Source of the DNA: Saksenaea vasiformis B4078 | Taxonomy: Eukaryota; Mucoromycota; Mucoromycetes; Mucorales; Saksenaeaceae | Direction of reading: 5' to 3' | Assembly: GCA_000697055.1 (NCBI GenBank) | Contig: JNDT01002364.1 | Location: 1-64,000, forward strand | DNA length: 64,000 bases | Part shown: piece by piece, positions 46,034-56,761 of the stretch | How positions within the stretch are numbered: position 1 is the stretch's first letter | Layout: every line of letters starts with the position of its first letter | The notes under the pieces: generated by a model | Database searches by the model: none | Told to the model about the DNA's origin: nothing | The model's input: only the letters and a program-made list of their open reading frames with translations | Made by a program: the position numbers and the translations under genes

Positions 46034-48026
46034 TCATGTTAAGTGAGGATATCTCTCGATTAGATCGAGAATAGTACGTCCAGCTAAACCGTTTGCCCAA
46101 CTGAACCAAGCTCTGGTATACTTTGCCGGGTTATCCTTATGAAAGGCTTCGCACATCAGTCCAGACCTCCGGGCAAGTCGTTTCAGTATGTCCAAGGTAG
46201 CTATGATCTCCTCTTCCGAAGTTGATGTTTGGATCTGGACAAGTAAGCTCATCGGCCAAACCATGTCGCGACCAGTATGAGGTCCTCCAATACCATGTCC
46301 AAACTTGCCGTGGAAATACCATGGGTTGGATTCGGAGAGAACGAATCGTCGTGTATTTAAATAGATCTCATCGTCCCTGTCTACAAACCCTAACAGGGGT
46401 AAGCTCAAGAGAGAAGGCGTATTGGCGTCGTCCATCAGGAGAGAAGAGCCGTAGCCGTCCACTTCGAACGCGAATATCCGACCAAATTCGGGATGCATAA
46501 CAACAGCATGCTCATAGATGGCACGACGAATGGTACTACCAAGACTTTTTGCTTCCGCTGCGAAATCGGTAAGTTTTGAAGGTGCATTGGGTATGGAGTT
46601 TCTTGCATTTTCCAAAATAGTAGCTAATTTCTCCAGTTGAACAGCCAATTGTGCATTGGCAGGAATCTAGCAAAGAAAAAGTTAGGTCATTCTGCAGCAG
46701 GAAAAAAAAAGAAAAAAACAATTTCCTTACCAGATAGGGAAAAGTAGTTGCATCGTCACTAGGTCTAAACGCGCTTCTAACCAAACCGCATGGACGAGCG
46801 ATACCACCTAAGCCATTTGCACCTAACGTTTCGGTTGGTCGGTCGGTTGTGCGTTTGAAGCGATACCCATGCTCTAGCGAGACCGGTTCTGGCTCGGAGC
46901 CTTGTCGGTGGACGGGCCGTGGCAATTTGTAAAGATCATATTCATCTGTTTCCTCCCATGTTCCTTTCATCTGATCGCGAATGACTCGAAACACCCTCGG
47001 TACTGCTTTAAGCCAATCGCTAGCCAGTACAACACGTTCAACATCGCCGGTAGTGGCAATATATTCATTACCAAGTTGGAAAAAGTGTGCAATGGAATCA
47101 AGTTCGTACTGTTGTTACTTTGGCGTTACTGACACAGTCCCAGTCCCTTGTTGATATTTCCTTTCTTACCTTGGATTCCCATACGTAGGTCGGATCGTAC
47201 GGTGGTACAACCTTGTCCAATGCTCCCCTTTGCGTCCCTCCAGAAGGGGCATACCACGGTTGCAAAAATGCATTCGCATAGGGATCATAATTAAGAAAGG
47301 TCGACTGTACAAGAATCACACCTAGCACCAGCTCTCGGATTTTTGTATCATTTTTAGCAAATGTCATGTAAGGTAATATTTGATTGGTCGAATCTCGGAT
47401 CCACATAGCAGGAACTTTTTTTTGTTAAGAAGGAAACGTTCAACTCATCACAGTTCATGGATAGATCAAGTGGTAGGAAAAAGGGACTTACTGTCACCAG
47501 TGATCAGAAAAGTACGTGGATCCACACCTTCACGAAACCATTCGATCGTTGTATCCAGTGTATTTGGTAGGCAATTCTTCAGGAGCGTAGCAAGATCCTT
47601 GTCACGCATGTCATGCGTCACACGGTTGAGAAAGTCATCCACTGTCGCACTGCTGAACTTCCGTTTGCTTTTTGGTGGTCGGGCATTGGGGATACCATAC
47701 TGTTGAGGAGGAGTGTAGGGTGGTGATAGAGGTGGTGATGTACAGTTTGGATCTGGCGGGACACTACCTGGACGGCAGGTAGGCTGATGTTCTTCTGGCG
47801 GTATCACTGGTGATTGTTGCAAAGGACGATCAAACCGGTACAACACTAATACATTGACGAGAACAAGAAAGAGAATGGTTGCTGATAATGGAATCAATCG
47901 TTTCGCTGGGGCATAGAAAAATCGTAGAGGTGACGAGGTACTGTTTTGTGGCATGGGGAAAGAAGAAGAAAAAAAAGGGCGAAAAAAAAGGCCTGAACCG
48001 GCAAGTAATTTAGCATTTGGTGTCAC
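46034..48026 (-). CDS. GH125 exo-alpha-1,6-mannosidase-like, membrane-anchored
   Basis: Exons 48026-47492, 47414-47170, 47108-46731, 46666-46034; 596 residues. A type II signal-anchor at about residues 43-62 is followed by a Pro-rich stem and then the (alpha/alpha)6-barrel family of GH125 (formerly DUF1237): GDIPAMWIRDSTNQILPYM, the carboxylate-rich ETDEYDLYKLPRP region, GLVRSAFRPSDDATTFPYLIPANA, and a C-terminal EAFHKDNPAKYTRAWFSWANGL. GH125 enzymes trim non-reducing alpha-1,6-linked mannose. The neighbouring GT32-LamG gene is on the same strand, so both might act on mannose glycans in the secretory pathway, which is inference. Start: MTPNAK at 48026, with an internal Met at residue 25 as alternative. 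Confidence 0.9.
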
Positions 48027-48354
48027 GCGTCACGAGCACCATCTTTTGTGTCGGAATAGCATTTTGCAAATAGAGCCACATGGTGCAACCTCGCACGCCT
48101 TACAGACATCTCATGCGACTCAAATGATCTCTACACGCTGACGGTTCATCAACAAACAAACGGAACATCACTGCTCGTCGTATACTAATACATAAGAAGC
48201 CTATTACATCAAACAATACAGTAGCATTCACGACGACTCGCTGTTCGCTTTTGGACTTTTGCAGCAGCCCTCTAGGATTTCCGTTTTTTAATTGTCATCT
48301 ATGTTGGTTGGCAACTGACTGAATTCTCTTTTCCCCTTTCCCACGCTACAGAGA

Positions 48355-49449
48355 CTAGGGTTCGATGAGGCCCTTTTCGCGAAGATCCATGGCCCACATT
48401 GCAGCTCTATAAAAATTGTGTCAATGGTTGCGTTTCAACATATTCTGCTGTAAAAAAAATTACCCAATCTGGTTTGTGTAAGAAAATACAAAACCCGCAA
48501 AAGGCACCATTTCCAGTAACGTAGCAACAATGCCAAACCGGTAATAGGGCCAACATGCGTACTCGATACGTCGTTCTCTCTGAGCATCCGTCCATTTGTA
48601 CACAGTGAAATAACGCTTGTGTGTCTCGCCCGCTTTAAAAATAGCTTCAATAGATATAAACATAGCAGGACCGGCTATGGGTATCAGATAGAGTGGTAAA
48701 GTGGCCAGGAATACAGCTGGACGCAAGAAAATCAAGCCCCATGACTCATCTTTTTGACTTGTCAAGAACATGAGATTCAGTGGGGAGAGATAATGGTGAT
48801 GACGTTTGAAAGGCACAACTTCCTCCTTGGGTTTCTCCGCTACCTTGAGAGAATCGACAGGGCATCCTTCCCGCTCCTCCATGATCGAGTCGAAGAAGCG
48901 ATCCTGCATTGATCCGACAATATAATAATTAATCTGATCCATTAGGATAAATGATTCTGCCAGACACAGAAATGAGCCTGTGATAAGGGATCCAAGGGCA
49001 ACCAGCCACACGGGGGTCTGAGGCCGGCACGCCATATATAATCTCGAAATAAACCGCGTCTGAGGTCCATAACCGTAACGAACAAAAGGAACAACAGTTA
49101 ACAAGCTCACGACGCTTGCTTTAATCGCGGAGGACAGAATGGGACCGGCGAGCCGACGGGGATGGTGAGCGAAATGGAGAATGCCACGAAAAGGGTACAG
49201 CACTGCAGGGAGTGGTTCATCGCGCTTAGGAATGCCAAAGGAACCCATGCCAAGAGACGCGCATACACAAACGAAACAGAAAAAAAAAAGAGGACAGTAC
49301 GCCACAATCACCCATTTTCTTTTAGCTTTGTGTACCCAAGGTACATTTCGGAGTTGCGTCTTCACCCCATCAAAACGAGGAACACCATCTACATTTACAC
49401 ATGGAGTACTTGCTTTACTCGTGCTATGAATGGTTACCGGGACGCTCAA
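48355..49449 (-). CDS. RRT8/LDS-like multipass membrane protein (EI24-like fold)
   Basis: Exons 49449-48464 and 48406-48355; 345 residues. A YPFRGILHFAHHPRRLAGPIL block, four to five hydrophobic helices and a WPYYRFGIVATLLEMVPFAGFVFSYTNQIG segment resemble the yeast RRT8/LDS1/LDS2 family of lipid-droplet or outer-spore-wall proteins, itself related to EI24-type membrane proteins. Function in this fungus is unknown. An additional 87-nt stopless GT-AG interval (49311-49225) may be a real intron: removing it deletes a hydrophobic insert rich in Phe, Cys and Val and gives a shorter 316-residue protein. It is tandem with the GH125 gene. Confidence 0.72.
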
Positions 49450-52400
49450 AATGATGATCTAACTTGTCAGTATATACGAAGGAATACATCCATCTGTTTC
49501 AAATGAATGCAAGGATCGGACGGATCGTCATGCATCACCGACAGACTCCCGAATGCGGCTTATTCCTTCCGTAACCAGGAAAACCTTGGTGTTACGCGGG
49601 AAATATCAGAGATTTACGCTTTTCCCAATATTTTAGCTGCAGGATATAAATATAGAATCACGAGCGCCTGGATGTGAGAACTCCTTACCCTCGCTCGAGA
49701 AAAAAAAGAAAAATCAAATTTGACCGAGCCACACTTTCCTGAAGCTCTTCCCTGCTTTCCGTCGCGCATTCATTGAAGAAATGCCTCATGACGACTGTGA
49801 AAGAAATTTACTGGATTTTGAGTGAGCATCTGCGTCAAATAAATATCACATTACGTTCATGTTGAATAAATTTTTACGCCGGAAGGTGATACGTTTTTGC
49901 GGTGAAAAGTGGTTTATTTCGCTGTTAATCCAAGGAATAGTTCGCGCCTGGATAACCAGAGACTTGCATTGTGGGTACTTCAGCGATGGATTGCCAGGAT
50001 CCCATCGGAAGCAGTAAAGATGTCTCACGATAAGGACAGGTTCCACCCAAAATGATTCGTATTTAAAGAAACGTATGAATGATTTTTTTCTTAGGCTCTG
50101 TTCTTTTACAAAAAACATCCCGGTAAGAATGCCGATTCGTCAAAACGTATACAGGATCATTCATTCTCCATATTTATATTTTAGCCTACAAGACCTCTGT
50201 TCGAACCACCTTGGCTGAGTGAGCTCCCTCTGACACATTCGGTAAGTGAAATAACATCCATTTGTATGCACAGTTGTCACTCATTCTTGCATGCTTCAAG
50301 TCCTCGCCAGGTGCTGCATCGTCCAAGTCCTCTGTAGTGCTATCAAACTCGGCCTTATGGCCATTTGCAATTTTCACCGGGCCCACTGGTCAAGGGTGCG
50401 GCGCCGGTCCCCATTATGAAATGGGGATAACCCTCGGGGTTAAGTGAAGTGACATCAAAGTATCTTCCATTTACTAACCGCGAATGAATTTTTATGCTGC
50501 TCAAATAAATTCTGCGTCCATCTGGGGACCAACTTGATGTAAGTAGAGAACTATTTTATCGCCAATTTATACTGATAACCGCATATTTCATCTCTTACTT
50601 AGCGCAAAACTGGCTCCTGATGGATGCAAAATTTACATAGAGTAGCGTAAAAATGCATTCGATAAGCAGTATAACGACCATCTTCTCCTACATGGCAACG
50701 AGGAATAGACAGCTCTCTGTCTACTCCAATACATCTCCTAGCTGGAAGCCAGTGTGATAATAGATAAGAACGTGAAAAAGACCCTAGTTGCTCGGCACAC
50801 TAGACCTGCTTCTTAAAACTTCGGCAAGCCATACGTCGGCGAAAACGGCAACGAATTACACTTTGAAAATTACTTCACGCACTGCTAATATTTATACACA
50901 TCTTACATCTGGATCCTTTTCACCATACAAACTCGAGAGCGTACCTTGAAGGCAGCGAGGGATGATTGGACGGATGTCAGCCGTTGAAATATGCAGCAGA
51001 TGCCATGGCTTTAGAGCTTTGATAACATCACATATCAACCACATAGTCATGAGCCATTTCTCCTGCAGATGTCGAATCGAGGTTGTACATTGGGACAATT
51101 AGAAAGTGCCGCATTTTCGTATACCTCTGCGTCCAGTCTCAACTATTCGACGTTAGCCTTTATGCTGAGAGTAGTCTTTTTTACGTGCAGTACACTTGAA
51201 CCTTGCACAAGAAGTACGTCGCTTCTTACATCATGACAGATTCAACTTCCCAATCGGAAAATATGCAAGAGAAACCACAGCGTGATGAGTATTTAAACGG
51301 ATGCATGATTCCTTTTTTCTTTTACTTCCTTTACCAAGAGTGGTTGATAAGGGATCTACATCACTGGTCTCATGTATCTGGGAGTAACTTAAGTTAGTTG
51401 CATACTGAGAAATTACTTTTATGCATCGAATATTTCTGCAGCAGTCATTCAAATAGAAGATCATCAAGTACGCTCCACAGTTTCACGGGAACGCCGTAAA
51501 CATTTCCTCAATTCAGCGCCTGCGACGAGGGAAATTACCAATACAATCCACCCATCAGCACTACAAGCTTCGAGAGTATGATTTCTTTACTGTAAATTGG
51601 ACGGGATTTTACGCTACTCTAAGATAATATTTATTTGATGCGAAAGACTTATTCAAAATCCAGTAATTACTTTAGTCTACTGCATCATGAAGTTACTGTT
51701 GAGTTTTAGCAATCGCGATGTGAGGTGAAGCATGTACATAAGAACATCAAGCTAACGTTCCTCAGCATGTATTTGCAAATTTAAATGGAAGTCGTACATA
51801 AATAAGTAAAAAGGGAATGAATAAAGTTGTTAAGCGCAAGGTACGAAAAGAATACTCCGAATCTGTCTGGAAACGTGGCTCCTGCAAGCGAACGGAAAGA
51901 AGATAATGACAAGCGATAATCGCTGCTTATGGAAATGCAGCATTCCTAGCTTTGACGGAAGGGAAGATATCTGCTCCAACAAAACCAGTTTTAAAGGCGC
52001 TCAAGCTGGATCGTTCAAGAAAACAGCTATTCAATAATAATATTTGTTTCTAGTGTTGGCCCAAGCGACAACGAATGGCATTTGAAAAAGGCACAGGGGA
52101 AGTCAGATGCTTACGAGCAAGCTAGCAAATTCCACGCTGTTCTCATTTGTAAGAGAACGTATCCAACGGCTTGCGTAGAATTGTGATGAAATGGCCGCTG
52201 CAAATATTCGTAGTTTATTTTCCTATACGGCTAGACATAACAACAGCCATCTAGCCGCCATGCAAACACCCGTCTGTTGGCGGTGAAAGTTCATTAACCT
52301 AGTTAAATATCTTTTATAACATATATAGGGTAATATATGTACTTTGATGGTTTGGGCGGGGTGAATACATGGGAGGAGTGGAGAGGGGTTGTGTGTTGCG

Positions 52401-52518
52401 GAGTGGCTGGGTTTTTTTTTCCAGCAAAAAAGAAAGAAAAAGGAAAAAAGCAAGAAAAATACGAATAATTCATTTTCAAGCAAAAATAAGAAGAAGTGGA
52501 AAGTCTTCGTTGTTGAAC
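49450..52518. other. Gene-poor 3-kb region holding an inverted-repeat element
   Basis: No coding exon chain is visible. The stretch contains an element bounded by imperfect inverted repeats (see the mobile-element entry) and otherwise unremarkable A/T-rich DNA with many stop codons in all frames. Its right end (about 52380-52518, purine-rich) is the leader of the bromodomain gene. Confidence 0.5.
49787..51690. mobile_element. Non-coding ~1.9-kb element with imperfect ~90-bp inverted repeats
   Basis: The segment 49787-49882 and the reverse complement of 51604-51690 share an ordered series of blocks: CATGA, TTACTGGATTTTGA, GCRTCAAATAAATAT, and a terminal TTTTACGC-like block. A third related piece (TAGAGTAGCGTAAAA) lies inside at about 50639-50653. 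No ORF of useful size lies between. This fits a non-autonomous DNA transposon or the decayed remains of a larger one. The arms are diverged, so it is old. Confidence 0.6.
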
Positions 52519-55500
52519 ATGGCGTTTGTTATGCAACTTGCAGATCTGGAGCAAGGTGACTCAAAGGCCCAACCTGCCGAAGAGTCATTCCAAACACTTC
52601 TTCAGCAGTGTACTCTTATCCTAGACGAACTTCTCTCTTATTACGACTGCTATCTTTTTATGTCGCCAGTACCACCAACTGCCGTTTATTATCACCAAGA
52701 AATAAAGCACCCTATGGACTTTTCAACATTGGAACGAAATCTTTGCAATGGCAAATACAAGACTTTCTTGGAATTTGAGCAAGATCTCTCTCTTATTTGG
52801 GAGAATGCAAAAACCTTCCATCGATCATTCGACTCAATCTACGAACAAGCTGAACGTATACAACGCAGATATAAGCAAGCATTGAAAAAATTCAATATCG
52901 AAAGAACGTAGGTTAATTGGTGATACGCAATGCCATTTTTTGCTCATATAGAATAGATCAAGAGGAGCTTCTAACGCTGCGTTGCCACCAACTACTCGCC
53001 ATCCCATTCCATCCACATTATCATTAACTAACAGTCCTCCTCACTATAATCGACACAGGTAAGAAATAATCATAGTTATAAACACCAATTGTTACTAATC
53101 CACATGTGTGTGTGTGCGCGTGCGTGAGTAAAGGTATCTGTATTTTGTCCAAATTGTTGGTACCAAAGAAAATCCCAAAGCATTGCGAGGATTCTCGAAA
53201 CTGCGAGTGCTCTACGATTGCCTCAACGCTCCATTTTTTCGAGTGGTAGAGAGCTTTAAACATAATGAACAACAAAAGGAACCTTTTCCACGTCTATACA
53301 TCTCCAAAAACCGGACGTTATTGACTGAGGCGCGAGACAATAATCAAGCCGTGCTATCCATACTCTTCAATGTTCGACTAGCACCTATGGCCGGCACTAA
53401 TTCATCTATCTTTCATTTTAAGGCAGATGTAGCGTTGGTTCTGCCTATAGGAGATTGTCACGATTTCATTCCATCCTCCACAGACACAATCACCCAGTCT
53501 GACTATTTCCCAAAGGCATGGATGAAACTCAAAGTACTTAGAGTTGTATACGGCGTAGAAACCAAAATCACTAGCGCCATGGAGAAAAACTTCTTTCGCA
53601 GAGCATTTACCACCTACCGTCTGTCATTTGCAAAGGCCAATGATTTGAAAAAAGCAGTTGACGCAGAGATCGTGGAAGAGTTTATGAAGACAATTATGGA
53701 GACGACCGAATCAGATCATCGCACCAACGGCAAGTTTGAGATGGATTCACCTACAGAAAAACGTGTGGAAAGCCCAGACAAACATGTACCATTATCCAAC
53801 ACGACTACTGCAACGTATATCTCGAATGCTCAAGCACGTAAATCGGCGTCTCATTCTCCACGCGACGTTTCCGTGAAAACATCCAACTCCACGCATCAGC
53901 CCAATGTAGTAAAGACCGACCAAGAAGATGAGACGGAGTGGGATGTATTCCAACGACAACGGCGGATACAGTCGGACACAAAAGTGGAAAGCGATTCAGA
54001 TGAAAAGGAAGAAAAGGAAGCAACTGATGAGGGAGAATACGATAGCGAGCAAACAGAGAGCGATTATGATAACGAGGAGGAGGTGGAAACGGAAGAGGAG
54101 CCTATCATGTACCGCAGGTATCTCGATTCTGACGAGACGACAGGCTTGGTGCCTCCCAGCGCCGAAAAGGCAGCCTCGCAGCAGTTCTATCTCAAAAAAT
54201 CAGAAACGTTGTGGAAGAAACTGCTAAAACGTAAGCATTCTTGTTGTTGTTTGTCCACCTGTAGTTAACTTCACGATAGTTTGCGCTGAGAAGGATGTTG
54301 TTCTCGAACATGTTCAGAAGTACATGGATCATACATCCGTCTTTCCCAATGCAGAGGGCTTTTTTAAGCATGTATACTACGTTCGAGGAAGTGAGAACGT
54401 CGTTGTTCAAACCTTCCGCCGCATGACAATCACACAACGAACGACGGAACTGGTCAGCCTTTTGACTTTGAAAGGTATACCGAATATGGGGCAAATCGTT
54501 GAAGTTTTGAGGGAAGACAGTGGCGAAATTGTGGGCCTTACGATGCAGCGCCACGAGAAAACATTAAAACAATACACGCATATGCATTCGCACCACCGAT
54601 TGACCGCCCATCAAAAAATGGACCTTATTTTGCAGATGTTACATTGCATGAAGGGCATCCATGAGCTCGGCATAGCCCACCGAGACTTGTCTGAAGTGAA
54701 CTTTATGGTAAACGAAAGAAAAGACTTGCTCTGCGAGGATGGAAGCCCTAAGGCGGATCTTTACTTGATCGATTTTGGTAAAGCGGTCTTTACACAGTCA
54801 GAAGATGTCATGACTTGGTGGATTGAACAACCTCCCGTCGAGGGCCAGTATGAAGGCGAAGTTCTACCTAAGACCAAGGAAGAACTTGAAGAGTGGTGTA
54901 ATCAGTTACCCTGGGTAAAAGCAAAACCAGATCATGGCTATCGCCATTACCGCTCCATTCAGACTCTACCGCGAACACGGACAGATATGGATATTTTACC
55001 TTGGTTTATCCACCCAATTGCAGAGGATATGTACTCGATCGGTACGATCATGTGGAAAATCTTTGCGGAAACAGAACCATGGCATGGAATTTTGGATACG
55101 GATCTCCGAGGTCTGCGCGATACAGTAAAAGAAGATTATCGCATTGAGAAAACACTTGAACGCGAAGTTGCAGGTCAGCTAAGCCGAAAATTGCTCTTAT
55201 TTTGTTTGAAAACCAATCCGGAGGAACGCAAATCCGCCAAGGAGATCTTGGAATGGCTGGATGATCCCGGTAACCGTAATGGTCTGATCAACGAATGGAA
55301 AGCTTATGCACCAGTGAGTCGTCAGAAACGGCATGCCAAGGTGATTTTTGAAATTGAAGATGGTATGGGATCACAACCAAAGAGAGCCAAGCGTGGCAGA
55401 GGAAGACCAAGGATTAGACGTTTGCCAGATAGCAGCGCACCTCACGGTCGAGGACGACCTCGAGGAAGACCTCGAGCAGATAAATCGGCTCGATCGCGCG

Positions 55501-55583
55501 TACCGACTGGACGACCTCGGGGACGACCTCGCGGAAGAAGAAGTGGCGAATCCATGTTCCCAGTCAGTATTACAGGGCCTTGA
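52519..55583 (+). CDS. Bromodomain, kinase-like and AT-hook chromatin protein
   Basis: Exons 52519-52907, 52957-53058, 53134-54230, 54280-55583; 963 residues. Residues ~24-125 form a bromodomain (MSPVPPTAVYYHQEIKHPMDFSTLE; acetyl-lysine-contacting Asn96 in WENAKTF). A middle region with an unrecognised beta-rich block (FVQIVGTKENPKALRGF..) leads into an acidic tract. Residues ~540-860 are a protein-kinase fold with HRDLSEVN (Asp665, Asn670) and DFG (Asp694). The position of the ATP-anchoring lysine reads VVVQ (Gln573). Three AT-hook clusters (GRGRPR type, residues 901-950) end the protein. It should bind acetylated histones and A/T-rich DNA; kinase activity is uncertain because of Gln573. An upstream in-frame ATG at 52369 lies in a basic low-complexity leader and was not chosen. 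Confidence 0.85.
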
Positions 55584-56761
55584 GATAGTGAAGATATATC
55601 ATTTATCCTCCTTTCCATGCCCTTTATTCAATATGTACCATAGCAATAGCACCGACTCTATTTGTAAATGTTTGACGCGTCGCTTTATAAATACAGTAAC
55701 TAGTAATCCCTCCGAATCATCCTCTTCTAGGGAATTGTAGTCATAAATGTACTTGCGCAAGTCAGGATGTCAGGATATTTGTGAGGATAAATATAGGACT
55801 AATAGCAACTGATACTGTTACAGCAAGACCTACTTGTCTATGCAGTTTCGGGCATCTTTGTGCAAACTAATCATAAATAAACAAAGACTCAATAGCTACG
55901 CATTCGGAGAACCCCCTTTGTCTTAGAGTAGAGTATATCTTATTGAAGTTGATCTAGACTTATATAGATATGATGTGAACTTCTAGCTCAGGCAATGAGT
56001 TGTACCTAGTCTTTTAGATAATGAAATGACACGCTGCTAAAATCTGCGCATTGAGCAAGAAAAACGCTATATAATGATGATATTCATTATTCAAGTATCT
56101 TGATGCAAAGCATATTTCTATATTTCGTTCAATACGGCAACCAGTAGAGGAACGACTCGACTCGTTCATTGTTCCAAGTTTGCTCTACTGAAGTCCAAGG
56201 GAAAACAAGAAAACAAAGGTAGAAATACACAGAAAAATCTTCTAGTGGCTGAAGTATGCATGGTCCGGGAATTGATTTGGGCGAAAACATTTGACTAAAC
56301 TGGTACCAATACGACAACTGCTTTCTAGTGCAACGGTCGGCGTACAAATTCTTTCTGTTCAAGAAGCCCTCGCTGGCTCCGATATTCGTGAACAAAAATT
56401 TGGTGAACTTCTTAAGCTGATCCGTTTTCTTTCGTTTCTCGTTTTAGTACTTTACCTTCGCCTCTCTGCTTCCTCACTTTCAGATCAGAGCCGATTTTAA
56501 CCAAACACGAGTTTTCCGTTCATTACATGTCTTTAAAACTCCGGCGCCCTCACAAAAAAAAAAAAGCGAGGCTGACATTGTCCGGAGTCCGAAGGCAGGA
56601 GACAGTAAGATTTTTGAGCTGCCGGTTTGGCACAGTGATATAAAGACCGTCACAGCTCGGAGTGAGGCCGGCCACGAAAGATACGTAAATAATCGGACTG
56701 TTCACGCGCCTTTTTGATTGAACCAAATCCACCACGTTCCGTCGAGCGTAACAACTACATA
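55584..56761. other. Intergenic region, no gene recognised
   Basis: About 1.2 kb between two same-strand genes. The ORFs here (for example 56395-56129 minus) are short with no motif. The last ~150 bp before 56762 is the nucleoporin promoter and leader. Confidence 0.5.
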
